64,000 nucleotides of DNA from Arenibacter certesii DSM 19833 (lineage in GTDB: Bacteria; Bacteroidota; Bacteroidia; Flavobacteriales; Flavobacteriaceae): NCBI RefSeq assembly GCF_000429545.1, contig NZ_AUCB01000020.1:1-64000 (forward strand). The letters run 5' to 3'. Under the pieces are notes generated by a model. It saw only the letters and a list, made by a program, of their open reading frames with translations. It searched no databases and was not told the DNA's origin. The translations under genes were made by a program, and so were the position numbers. Positions 45,901 through 54,593 of this stretch are shown piece after piece (the stretch's first letter is position 1; each line of letters starts with the position of its first letter).

Positions 45901-47809
45901 GACTTTCAAGCTCATTGACTTTTGTAACGGAAGCCAACCATTCTATATAATTATTTTTGGTGATTTTATTCTTTTCCAAAAATCGTGTTGGGGAAGGCAG
46001 TTCCCTATCCACAAGATGGTTAGTAGATATGTTGTTTAAAAATCCATAGAAGGATAGATTACTGATATAGGGATAGGCATTTTCTCCCCTATCAAAACCC
46101 AGTTCCTCCAACATTTTTGTGATTTCCGATTGCTTATGGACAATAGATCCCATTAGATCTCCTGGGATGGACATGGTCATCCAAATGTCCGGTAAATTGC
46201 CCAAACGCTGTTTAAATGAAACCGATCCCGCGCTGAGTCCCAAAATATTTAACATCAATGCCCCTGGGTCTCCTGGTTTACCAACATGGGACACCTTGTT
46301 GCTGGCAATATTATCCCATTTTTGCTGAAGCACGGATAGGGTTTTGGTGAGCCCTGAATGAAATGGATCACTTTCCTTCCATATATTTAGATCACTGGTC
46401 AACAATGTTCCGTAGGGTTGATTTCCAACCCTTATGCAAGGTAGTGGTCCCGGAGCCGTTACAAAATCATTAAAAAATTGCCTTAGCTTGGGGTGTGCGG
46501 CCTTGTTCACCACTGGATCCGCCAATACTTCAATAAAATTACCTATTGTAGATGAGTAGATGGCCTTGTTCATGGCCGAAGCTTCATAAGATTCTACCAT
46601 CCCTGCATGATTCACTTCTTTAAGAACAGTACTTTTGATTCCTAGATATTCTGCAAAATTATTACCCTCCGCATTGGGCAAATTGTCCAAATCCACGATA
46701 TCGGACCCATCATAATAATTTTTCGGTAGGTAGTCTTCATTCTTTTCATAGGCAGAAGCTGTTTCCTCAGTATTGTTAGTTGCACTCATCTGTGGCATAA
46801 AACTGAAGCCATTGTGCGAATAATGATGGCTATCTATCAACTGCTCCAACAAATCCTTCCCCTCTTGGGGAGTGGCAGAGGGCATTAATCCCATAACCAT
46901 TACCCTGTCTATAATCGACCGGTTAAAGTGGGTATTGTCCAAGGGTATTTTCACACCAAGTCCTTGTTGCACCGCTTTGTCAAAATTGGTTATCCAAGCA
47001 AAACTCTCATCCAAGGTGATGGTGTTCTCCTCATTGTTGAAAGCCTCTTCCGCCAAGAAAGGATCGGGTCCTAAAAAAACCGTATCAGGTACTTGGTTTC
47101 CTAAGGTCATCTGCACTACTCTTCCGTCTCTAATGATACTCACAGCAAACTTGTCCGGTAGTATCTGTGTTCTAGGGGCTCGGGTCCAATCATGTATCTT
47201 CGTTTCCGAAAGGTCTGGAAACATTAATTGCGTTTCGCCTACGGTTAGATCTACTGTCCAATTTATGGGCATCGTCCTTTTCACGATCCAGAGTGCCCTT
47301 TGTATACCCGCCATTCCATTTAATACCTGCCATGCCTTTTGCTTAATGGCTTCCTTATCCTCCCCGCCTTTACGGTTGGCTATAAGCAGGTCTACCCAGT
47401 ATTGCTTCCCGTAATTTACTTCATTTTCAGTAAGGTAGGGCTCATGGGAGTGCACATGAATATCATCGGGATAAATGCGCACCCATAGTTCTTTTCTATT
47501 GTTCACGTTCATAAAACGGGTCTCCAATCGTAAGGGAAGAAAAAGTATAGGGATATTGGCATCCATCGCTGCGGTCGCCTCCTTTAATTGGTGATTCCGG
47601 TATAAATTCGCCAAGCTAGCGCTCAACACTTTTTCTGCGTCAAAATAAGCCCTACTACTTGCTTCCAATTCAACCTTTACTTCGGACAACAAATCAGGAT
47701 TTTTCGCCTTGTGAACAGACAATTTTGTTCTATAAAACGAAGCCTCAGCCTTTTTTAGGGCTTCTCTTGCCTGTGCTACTACTTGTTGGTCTTCCTTAAA
47801 TGTTGCCAT
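42965..47809 (-). CDS. Giant-operon protein, 1614 residues, unknown function
   Basis: The largest protein of the window. It starts with about 75 residues of charged helix (likely coiled coil), then a conserved-looking region: PILFLPLRLETRFM, ELWVRIYPDDIHVHSHEP, LTENEVNYGKQYW. The PxRLETRF and RxYPDxIHVHSHEP motifs are what I remember from large uncharacterised proteins next to DUF6603 genes. The middle is a mix of helices and strands without a recognisable domain, and the C-terminal part (GITGVAFNYDQPNATSPNSMLLAIEP, like EITGVAFNY) contains no catalytic motif either. No signal peptide, no membrane segment. It lies 15 bases after the 1073-residue gene and 31 before the 581-residue gene. Function unknown; structural role in a large assembly is my inference. 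Confidence 0.6.
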   Translation of the reverse strand: MATFKEDQQVVAQAREALKKAEASFYRTKLSVHKAKNPDLLSEVKVELEASSRAYFDAEKVLSASLANLYRNHQLKEATAAMDANIPILFLPLRLETRFMNVNNRKELWVRIYPDDIHVHSHEPYLTENEVNYGKQYWVDLLIANRKGGEDKEAIKQKAWQVLNGMAGIQRALWIVKRTMPINWTVDLTVGETQLMFPDLSETKIHDWTRAPRTQILPDKFAVSIIRDGRVVQMTLGNQVPDTVFLGPDPFLAEEAFNNEENTITLDESFAWITNFDKAVQQGLGVKIPLDNTHFNRSIIDRVMVMGLMPSATPQEGKDLLEQLIDSHHYSHNGFSFMPQMSATNNTEETASAYEKNEDYLPKNYYDGSDIVDLDNLPNAEGNNFAEYLGIKSTVLKEVNHAGMVESYEASAMNKAIYSSTIGNFIEVLADPVVNKAAHPKLRQFFNDFVTAPGPLPCIRVGNQPYGTLLTSDLNIWKESDPFHSGLTKTLSVLQQKWDNIASNKVSHVGKPGDPGALMLNILGLSAGSVSFKQRLGNLPDIWMTMSIPGDLMGSIVHKQSEITKMLEELGFDRGENAYPYISNLSFYGFLNNISTNHLVDRELPSPTRFLEKNKITKNNYIEWLASVTKVNELESRIHGVIFPRSILFLLLRNALLQELKKGAEKYYTDGNVPYRRAAFEKSLYNFSAETQDLTEWEILLGVPEKVDKINLKVKEPIGDHFLNLRDNTESSRNLKEMRDAMSVLAKLPTSKLHNLLSDHIDLCSYRLDAWEMGLFYKRLLEMRKKNPEGIYLGAYGWVENLRENVKSEVVVPEALKPADGKPVHKLRKNAGFIHTPSLNHATAAGLLLSGYQNHATKLDPGPFAVNLSSERVRRALYVLEGVQNNQSIEALLGYQFERALHDITTNNAANNLNQYILAIRDKFPIKARSIPQQGNEAQETISPYSVVNGLKIIEATSDQIKALVANPDDSILVLKEKDRLEDTLDALNDLMVSEAAFQATQGKTDRTAAILNSLKNADVPPELEVNVTPRSTHLSITNRVTLHFEPSSVGPLAPGWSTEPSPRSAMEAGLNLWTGKVLGDPSTIVCSVFHVDLDGNESVATSIGLEELNLQPIDLMYSAGEDILSGAKELEYVIAKVYAEKVNVPKENRIHIKFEPENLTASKHSFASMLPLIRSLRLLVTSSRPANGKDFLPSSKSKISDPELLYGYNGPELKVRVNTALTKLKEELGKVTATIPNDQQPKNKENPANFQQLYEFHYEGGGNREYLESISYTDSAIKNLLSFLESGSKFGVKVSYPDNLDLRDSKKTVDLVAVVGSYLQTINKKILLAEEKLLAASGQVASKEIRHLVEAGKAVLGDDFVIVPTFTYVDQTAIADTLKADEHKQLLKFINDKEDATTELTMETWIASVAPVRPNMRRLEQLKMISEAQGGAEISFVPAQLPFKEKDTWLAVEFPELDTETGDPFNIMDNTICLSIHGQTAGIVSQAQSALVVDDWTESIPNTGEITGVAFNYDQPNATSPNSMLLAIEPTGSKNWDWDVLMGILEDTLKRSKSRAVEPAQLLEDVALDTLSPMTVASYDLQRSNISLDYLVTNDEFLRTMKTKDFGLYKDFE

Positions 47810-47824
47810 GACTTCTTGCTTAAT

Positions 47825-50800
47825 TTATTGTGGGGTTATTTTTGCGTACGCTTTTAAAGTGATCATTTCCTTTAGGCCTATGATTCTGGCAGGGACCTCT
47901 TTGTTTAACATTTCTTTGGAATGTATTGCAACCATAACGGGACGTTGGAATAATATACTGGCCATATCAGCAGAGCTTTTGCCCCAAACCCCTGTTTTCG
48001 GATCGTTGGGAGGGGTGAATTTGCCTCCTAATTTATTGGCATTCTTTGGTGATTTATCAGATTTCACAAACTGTAGGTCCTCATCAAAATTTTCCCAAGA
48101 TAGATCGTTCCAAGTAAAGTTATCTGGTTTGGGAGGATCGGAGGGCTGATTGGGGTTATAGGAAATATCCATTCCAAAATGAGGCTCCCCTGGAACTTCG
48201 GCAATGATAAAATACCAGCCCAATTCACCATCAAATCCGGGCGTCTCAACTTCTCCAGACGCCTCTTCAATGGTAAGATCAAAACCTAAAAGCTTAATAT
48301 CTGGTCGTATCTCGGCTTGGTATAGTGGGAACCGTACGTGTTTTTTGTATACACTCTCATCGGTCATATCCTCAATAATTTTTGTCTTGTCCCCATCTTT
48401 TACCGCCTTTTGGGCATAGATCACGGTATTGGGAAATTTCTTTAACAAATCTCCCTTAATCACAAAGACCAGCTGTTCTGGATCTCCCTCTGCATCCCGT
48501 TTGTTATGGGTCCCAAGGTTACTTGTATTGGGCCATAGGTGAATAGGTTCTATATCCTTTAAAGATTCTGCATCTTTGGGGGTAGTATCAGGAGTAACAA
48601 ATCCCGATACATCCCAGAACTGTCTAAAATAACTGCCACGCATATCGGTAGGGTACTCGCGCCATAGCAGTTCTTTCCCCATTTCAAAATTGAGCCCCAT
48701 TAAATACGCTTCTATAAACTTCTGATTGGTTCTTAATAGGGATAGCGTATTTGGAGGTATCAGCCTTAGGTTTGGAAGCAAAAACTCCTCATCTATATCC
48801 AACAAGTATTTGTACGATGGTTCTGGAATATCGGGATAGGCCATTGCCGGTAAAAACTCCTCTTGGGGCTCCTTAAATACCCCTGCAGGCCATTTTATCA
48901 TGGCATCCATCAACTTTTTATAGGCATTGGATGGCTTTATGGTTTCGGTTATCTTAGTTTTTATTTCAGCAACCTTTAAGGTAGTTTCCGCGATTTCCTT
49001 ATCCCTATATTCATATCGGAACGAGGCATCGGAATAGGCCGTTTTTATATGTTTTATCTGAGTCGCTCTTTCCAATCGGTTTTTGGCAACAACGGTATCG
49101 GTCAATAGTATCCTTGATGGTATGGAAGCACCAGATGAAATTGTGGGCCTTCGATGGGGCGTGAAAATTGTAGGGCCTGTTGTAGCGGTAGGAGTACCTG
49201 CCCTTGGGGAAACGGGTCTACTAATATTTATATTGGGCGAAACTGGCCTTCCTATATTCAAATTTAAATCGAATTTCTTATTCCATTTATCTGCCTTTGG
49301 CAATCCTCCGTCAAATTTTTCACGATTATAAATAAAATCTTCATCCAGATTGGATTGAACACTCCAAACCTTAATATCCATTACCGCAGCTGGTGCAGTG
49401 AATTCTTTTAGGTCCTGTAACTGATGGTGAGACTTAAAATCCCCCTTCACATCTACACTAATCCCGTTTATCTTGTTCATTGCCTTAATAGTAGTATCAA
49501 AGTGCTTAACGGCATTGTCAATTTCCAGCCCCCGGACCAAGGAAGTCTTATTTCTGGTCAATCGCTTAAAGGCGGGTTGAAATATAGCTTCTGGAAGAAT
49601 GCTATCCTGAATGGAAAATTTCACGGTGGTGGCACCGTCCAAAATACGAGTCGCTAGGGGCCTGGTAAAACCAATGAGGTTTTCGGCTGATTGCACCACA
49701 ATATTTTTCTCGTACATTTTCCCCATCAGCTGCACCATAAACTGCGCCAGCTTCATTCTCTTATTTGCTTCCAAGACCTCTGTTAACTGCTTCCAAGCAA
49801 TATCCATAAACTTCTCTTGATTCTGCTGTACTACCCGCATACCGAAACCTGCTGGAACCCTTGTACGTGGGTCTCTATTGAGATCATTATACCAATTTTC
49901 AGAATGCGCCTTAAACTCGGGCACCGCCCTTTTTCCCGGACTGTTATTGTCTTTGCGCATGGCGTGGTACATACCGTAATAGGGCACGGTTACAAAAGGA
50001 TCTTCAGTAGTGTTTTCTTCCTGTAGGGTATTGAGATTAATTAGTTTTTGAATTTGATCAAAAAACGGTTGCGGCGTATTAACTGGCGGAAAAACAGTGG
50101 ATTTTGCTTGTGGTGCCTTCATTGCACCCTCCAAAAGCATGATAGGTGGTACTGGGGCCGCTACCTCCTCCTTCTTATCGGCCTGTATAAATGCAGGTTT
50201 GGAGCAATCCATTGGACGTACCCCTACCCGTTCATCCATAACTCTGGGCTTAAGTAATTTTACCAAATATTCAAAATCAAAATTCTTCCCGGTACGGAAG
50301 TACCATCGGTGATAAATAGGGAATTCCAGATCCGAGGCAAAAGCATGTTGCTGGGTCTTTATGCCTGTTGTTGGCCTGCCCAGACCAATAAGCCGCCCGG
50401 TTTCATAAGAAGGCACCAGAAACGCGTGATACAGTGCTGTGGAATCTAGTTTCCTAGGACATAGCAACCTACTATAAATTCCATCGGGATCCATTTTTAC
50501 ATCCTTTTCAAGTCCTTCTAAAAATTCTGTAAAATCACTTTCAGTATGGGGCAAATTGGAATGCATATGTGCCCAGAGGTGTAGTTCATCTGCCGGTGGC
50601 AGATAATCTGCACTCCCAATTTTTATACTTGGTAGGGGTTCCCTTCTTTGGGTATCCAAAAATTCATTTTCTTTGAGAACAAGGAGCGCCATCCAAGGTC
50701 TAAGGTGTTCATTTTTGGTTCCTGTGGCCGATGCTGGAGTATATCGCCATGGAAAATCCTCATCATAAAATTCGATATAGGGTAGCAGATTAGGCTCAAA

Positions 50801-51046
50801 ATCTGGTATTCCGTTCAAGGGCTCTGTCCTAACGATCATCTTCTGTTGGATGCCGGTAATATCTCCAGGACCAATAAGGTTAAACTCTTGGGTATGGTTG
50901 GTGGCTGAATTTATTTTTACAGAGATAGGAATTTTCGCCCGTTCCACAGCAGTACCTGCGGACTTCCCCAGCGTATCTTTTTCGATGATACTTCTGGCGA
51001 TACCCCTGCGGGACCACGAAAGAAATTGATATTTGCCGAATTCCAT
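47825..51046 (-). CDS. Giant-operon protein, 1073 residues, unknown function
   Basis: Uncharacterised protein without a signal peptide. Its N-terminal ~200 residues have a distinctive pattern (LIGPGDITGIQQKMIVRTEP, then FEPNLLPYIEFYDEDFPWRYTPA, LRPWMALLVLKENEF and LHLWAHMHSNLP) that I recall from proteins found with DUF6603 genes in unrelated phyla. A proline-rich spacer with two near-identical units (LNIGRPVSPN and NISRPVSPR) and PTATTGPTIFTPHRRPT lies around residues 600-660, probably a flexible link between two folded halves. The C-terminal ~170 residues look beta-rich (EVPGEPHFGMDISYNPN). It lies 38 bases after the DUF6603-like gene and 15 bases before the 1614-residue gene. Confidence 0.6.
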   Translation of the reverse strand: MEFGKYQFLSWSRRGIARSIIEKDTLGKSAGTAVERAKIPISVKINSATNHTQEFNLIGPGDITGIQQKMIVRTEPLNGIPDFEPNLLPYIEFYDEDFPWRYTPASATGTKNEHLRPWMALLVLKENEFLDTQRREPLPSIKIGSADYLPPADELHLWAHMHSNLPHTESDFTEFLEGLEKDVKMDPDGIYSRLLCPRKLDSTALYHAFLVPSYETGRLIGLGRPTTGIKTQQHAFASDLEFPIYHRWYFRTGKNFDFEYLVKLLKPRVMDERVGVRPMDCSKPAFIQADKKEEVAAPVPPIMLLEGAMKAPQAKSTVFPPVNTPQPFFDQIQKLINLNTLQEENTTEDPFVTVPYYGMYHAMRKDNNSPGKRAVPEFKAHSENWYNDLNRDPRTRVPAGFGMRVVQQNQEKFMDIAWKQLTEVLEANKRMKLAQFMVQLMGKMYEKNIVVQSAENLIGFTRPLATRILDGATTVKFSIQDSILPEAIFQPAFKRLTRNKTSLVRGLEIDNAVKHFDTTIKAMNKINGISVDVKGDFKSHHQLQDLKEFTAPAAVMDIKVWSVQSNLDEDFIYNREKFDGGLPKADKWNKKFDLNLNIGRPVSPNINISRPVSPRAGTPTATTGPTIFTPHRRPTISSGASIPSRILLTDTVVAKNRLERATQIKHIKTAYSDASFRYEYRDKEIAETTLKVAEIKTKITETIKPSNAYKKLMDAMIKWPAGVFKEPQEEFLPAMAYPDIPEPSYKYLLDIDEEFLLPNLRLIPPNTLSLLRTNQKFIEAYLMGLNFEMGKELLWREYPTDMRGSYFRQFWDVSGFVTPDTTPKDAESLKDIEPIHLWPNTSNLGTHNKRDAEGDPEQLVFVIKGDLLKKFPNTVIYAQKAVKDGDKTKIIEDMTDESVYKKHVRFPLYQAEIRPDIKLLGFDLTIEEASGEVETPGFDGELGWYFIIAEVPGEPHFGMDISYNPNQPSDPPKPDNFTWNDLSWENFDEDLQFVKSDKSPKNANKLGGKFTPPNDPKTGVWGKSSADMASILFQRPVMVAIHSKEMLNKEVPARIIGLKEMITLKAYAKITPQ

Positions 51047-51084
51047 ATTTTTTAATTTAAGTTAAAGATGCCTATGTACATTTC

Positions 51085-54000
51085 TTAGTTCGCCAGTTCA
51101 AAACTTTCCACAATTTGAAGCTTGGACACCAATTCAGGGTCTTCGCTGATCAAGGCTTCATAAGCTTTATTGATCTCTGCGAGGGTAGACGCCCTAAATT
51201 GTCCCTCAAACTCTTTCATATCGGAGGTTTTGGCAATGGCATAGCCATTATCGTTCAAAATAACTTCCTTAGGTTTGTTTATAGCATTTAAGGCAGATCG
51301 GTTCCAAGCTATTTCGGATTTGGACACGGCTGCCAATCGGGACATATGGTTAAAACCAGTTTTAGGAAGTCTAAGATTAACCTTTACCTCGTCATCTTCC
51401 GTATAATTCAGTTCATAATCCATAACGGTAGGATCCAAAACCGGGTCTGCGGTCAACAATTTGTTACTGTCCTTAAGTTTAAAACCACTATCCAATTCTT
51501 CGTACGATTTTCTGTTCAGCTTTTCCTTTTCCGTAAGCTGTGTGAAATGGCCTGGTGCAAAAAACTCTTTTTGTAGGTCTATTTGATTTACATCCTCACC
51601 AACTTTCACCTCCGAAATCTGAAAGCGTTTTTCGTCCTTGGGTTTTTTGGTGCCGTATTTTTCAATGTTATAATTTAATGGGATGCTCCGTTGAGAAAAC
51701 TTCAGTTCCCCGAAAGGATGTAGAATAAGGGACGCATCTACCCCATCTTCCAAACTTTTAAGCGTTACGTACTGATGTTGGTTCTCGCTATATAAGGCTT
51801 GCCAATTGGGAAGGGCTTCCAATTCCCGCGTTACAATGGAGAGCAGATCCTCCGTTGCGGAAACAACCGATGGTGTTGGATCGCCCCAGGTAGCGCTGAA
51901 ACCGATGGTAACATCAAAAAACAGAACGGAAAACGAAACTTCCCCTTCCACATGCCAAGGTGTTGGCCCGGACAGTCTTCCCTTGAAGTGGATACCAAAG
52001 AGCACGCTTGTTCCTTTTCTTATGGCCAGTGTGGCCTCTAGACTAATTATAAAACTGAACGGATCAAAAATAAACAGGGCATCAAAAGCCAACATTCCGT
52101 AAAGGTTGAAACTAAACGGTCCTTTAGCCAACAGCTCCAATTTTGCGCCAAATTGGACCGAATTGGAAGTAACGGCAAAATAACATTCAATAGTCAATTT
52201 TGGATTGCCGCCCTCCAATAAGGAAAGTCCAATCCTTGCCATTTTCCTAAAAGCTCCGGGCAGGGTAGGTACGGTGGGATAATCCCTAAAATCTGGGTGG
52301 AAACCTCCCACGCTGATGGCAAATATGTTTTGTCCGCTCCAAGCTACCGCAAAGGCCAGACTACCGGTTAATGGGAACCCTACCAACATGGATTCAAAAA
52401 GATGGGCCTCGAAATAAATAAATTTATTCTGGAAATCTATTACTCCCAAAAAGTTCACCTGCAACTTTAGTAGTGCTGCATCCTCTGTAGGTAATGCCAA
52501 TTTGATGACCCCTAAGATCACCACTCTTGGATTTGGGAACTCTATAATAAACCCCAACTCTATATGAAGCAAAGTGGGTGAACCCCATCCAAATTTCCCC
52601 ATAAGTCCCACTAAGAATTGATCCTCCTTAATGGGAAAGATTTGCCTTATATCGTTAATGATCCGTGTTATATTCCCAACCACATCTTCAGGGAAGAGCA
52701 CACTTTTTATGGCATTGGTACGGATCCCCGCTCGAAGTACTTCTACTTCCATGGTACGGTCTATTCCCAATAGTCCTCCTACAGCAATCAATGTAAAACC
52801 AAAACCGAGCTGTACCGGTGAAAACTCTGCGGTAATGATGATCAGCATGGAGAACCCCTTGGAACCATCGGGCATTATAGTATTGATAATCCCTACGGCC
52901 TTTAAAGTAAATAAATTTTTGAACTCCAATTCCAGAGAACCGAAATATTCCCCTTTTTCATCATCGAAATATAAGAACCCACCTCCTTTTATTACTTCAG
53001 CATTGATCCTAATCCCTGCGCCATTGGGCGGTTTAATTGAGGGGACCATATCATACCCTAAAACGCCGCCATTATCGTCCCGTTTAAGCATATTTAGATT
53101 AAACCCTAGCCGACTGATACTGATGGTAACAACGGGACCAAATTTCACCCAAAAATCTAAGGAGGTCTCCAACTTCATCTTATCAAAATTCCCTTCCACT
53201 CCGGTCCTCAAATTCAGGGTCTCGAACCCTACAATGTCCCCTATACTTTTGTGAATAGGAATACGAAGGTTAATAGCATTGAGTATTTTAGCCACAACTC
53301 CTGCAACAAAGGAAGGTTCTTCTGCGGCAGCTCCCCCACTACTGGCGGTTGTTTCAGCAGGCTTTGTTGATGAGCCTGCACTTCCGTCCCCAAAGAAAAA
53401 GTCGCGCTTAAGGGAATACCCAAACCCAATGGGGATCTTCTCATCTATCTTTTCCGGTAAAAGGTCCCATGGAAATCCGGTTTTATCACCGCGACCGAAT
53501 TCGAATGGCATTTCAAAATTCACCTTGATTTCAAAATCGTCGGGAGTCACGGTCATAGCGATGGAATAGGTCCCAAATCCCAGTTTAATGACAGGGGCAT
53601 CCATCAACGAAAACTTATCGGCCTTCTTCCTGTCGTGTTTATAGGTTACCTTGATCTTATTGTTTTTACCTGCCGAAGCTTCTGGACTGGTCCCTATTCT
53701 GAATACTCCTTCTCCAGAAGCATCAAATTTAAATGAGATATCTTCTGTTACGGGCAGCGTAAAATCTACCTCCCCGGACAGGTCGGTGATAAATGCGATT
53801 CCCCCTTGTTGTTGGGGAATAAATCCAAAGGTATTGAACAAGGTAATTTCATTATCGGGATCGGCAGTCGGATTTATGGTAACAGAATAGTTTACAAACC
53901 GGTTGCTGATCTTATCGGCATTAGGGGTAACAGAAGTACTTGCCCCTTCGTACCCATAACCTGCCTTGATCTGAAGGGTATCCGACCCATGTTTTTCAAG

Positions 54001-54591
54001 GATGTATTTTTTAACCAGGAACAAAACAATGACAAAACCCACAAAAACGGTATCGGATACCGCCTTGGTGCTCTCTTCACTTTCCAGACCTTTGCCCATT
54101 CGTTTAAAGAAGTCTACGACAACATCTTCAAAGAAATTATTCATCCCTCCTTCTGCCGCGGACTGCTGGGTCACTACCTGAAACAAATTGACCATTCCGT
54201 AGACCTCTGGCGACTGACGCCTTATAAAGTCCATCAATAGCACATTTAAAAAGGATTGATAAATTTCATCAGCAGCAAATTCAGGATTATCTCCGGCGGC
54301 GACTCCTGCTCTTATAATTCCCTCAATTGCCAGCGATAAGGCGGTAAGGTCTGCGATAGCACTAACCAGTTGGAAGGTATCTACTTCCTCTGACTCCGAT
54401 TGTATGTATTGATCTAAATTGGTAGTGGCCGGAAGGTTAATGGGGCCCCCTGTACTAGTTAAACCAAGAGTTCCAAATAATTCGGCACGGGCCTCAGAAT
54501 CCTGTAATATTCCCAGCCCAGGCTTCAAAATATCACTGATCCCTGTTAATAAAACCTTGAAAAAATCGCTATTTTGCTCTTCTTGTGCCAT
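51085..54591 (-). CDS. DUF6603-like protein, 1168 residues
   Basis: An unusual, highly hydrophobic beta-rich protein with no signal peptide. Residues 1-180 are helical. A hydrophobic stretch at 181-197 (TVFVGFVIVLFLVKKYI) could be a membrane segment. The body (about 205-930) is made of amphipathic strands. Diagnostic pieces are LGFGFTLIAVGGLLGIDRTM, KSVLFPEDVVGN and LMGKFGWGSPTLLHIELGFI, then FALSVGGFHPDF-like FAISVGGFHPDFRDYP and SNSVQFGAKLELLAKG, which I associate with DUF6603. The family's function is unknown; the long strand-rich, apolar body invites comparison with lipid-transfer or pore-like folds, but this is speculation. The start is 2 bases after the PhoD-like gene's stop, so translation is probably coupled. 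Confidence 0.7.
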   Translation of the reverse strand: MAQEEQNSDFFKVLLTGISDILKPGLGILQDSEARAELFGTLGLTSTGGPINLPATTNLDQYIQSESEEVDTFQLVSAIADLTALSLAIEGIIRAGVAAGDNPEFAADEIYQSFLNVLLMDFIRRQSPEVYGMVNLFQVVTQQSAAEGGMNNFFEDVVVDFFKRMGKGLESEESTKAVSDTVFVGFVIVLFLVKKYILEKHGSDTLQIKAGYGYEGASTSVTPNADKISNRFVNYSVTINPTADPDNEITLFNTFGFIPQQQGGIAFITDLSGEVDFTLPVTEDISFKFDASGEGVFRIGTSPEASAGKNNKIKVTYKHDRKKADKFSLMDAPVIKLGFGTYSIAMTVTPDDFEIKVNFEMPFEFGRGDKTGFPWDLLPEKIDEKIPIGFGYSLKRDFFFGDGSAGSSTKPAETTASSGGAAAEEPSFVAGVVAKILNAINLRIPIHKSIGDIVGFETLNLRTGVEGNFDKMKLETSLDFWVKFGPVVTISISRLGFNLNMLKRDDNGGVLGYDMVPSIKPPNGAGIRINAEVIKGGGFLYFDDEKGEYFGSLELEFKNLFTLKAVGIINTIMPDGSKGFSMLIIITAEFSPVQLGFGFTLIAVGGLLGIDRTMEVEVLRAGIRTNAIKSVLFPEDVVGNITRIINDIRQIFPIKEDQFLVGLMGKFGWGSPTLLHIELGFIIEFPNPRVVILGVIKLALPTEDAALLKLQVNFLGVIDFQNKFIYFEAHLFESMLVGFPLTGSLAFAVAWSGQNIFAISVGGFHPDFRDYPTVPTLPGAFRKMARIGLSLLEGGNPKLTIECYFAVTSNSVQFGAKLELLAKGPFSFNLYGMLAFDALFIFDPFSFIISLEATLAIRKGTSVLFGIHFKGRLSGPTPWHVEGEVSFSVLFFDVTIGFSATWGDPTPSVVSATEDLLSIVTRELEALPNWQALYSENQHQYVTLKSLEDGVDASLILHPFGELKFSQRSIPLNYNIEKYGTKKPKDEKRFQISEVKVGEDVNQIDLQKEFFAPGHFTQLTEKEKLNRKSYEELDSGFKLKDSNKLLTADPVLDPTVMDYELNYTEDDEVKVNLRLPKTGFNHMSRLAAVSKSEIAWNRSALNAINKPKEVILNDNGYAIAKTSDMKEFEGQFRASTLAEINKAYEALISEDPELVSKLQIVESFELAN

Positions 54592-54593
54592 GA

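Noticed and set aside
46872-47414. A 180-codon plus-strand frame inside the 1614-residue gene
   Set aside because: Antisense shadow of a coding region; no domain and no promoter.
52631-53254. A 207-codon plus-strand frame inside the DUF6603-like gene
   Set aside because: It lies wholly antisense to a well-supported gene, has low-complexity Ser/Pro-rich translation and no start context.
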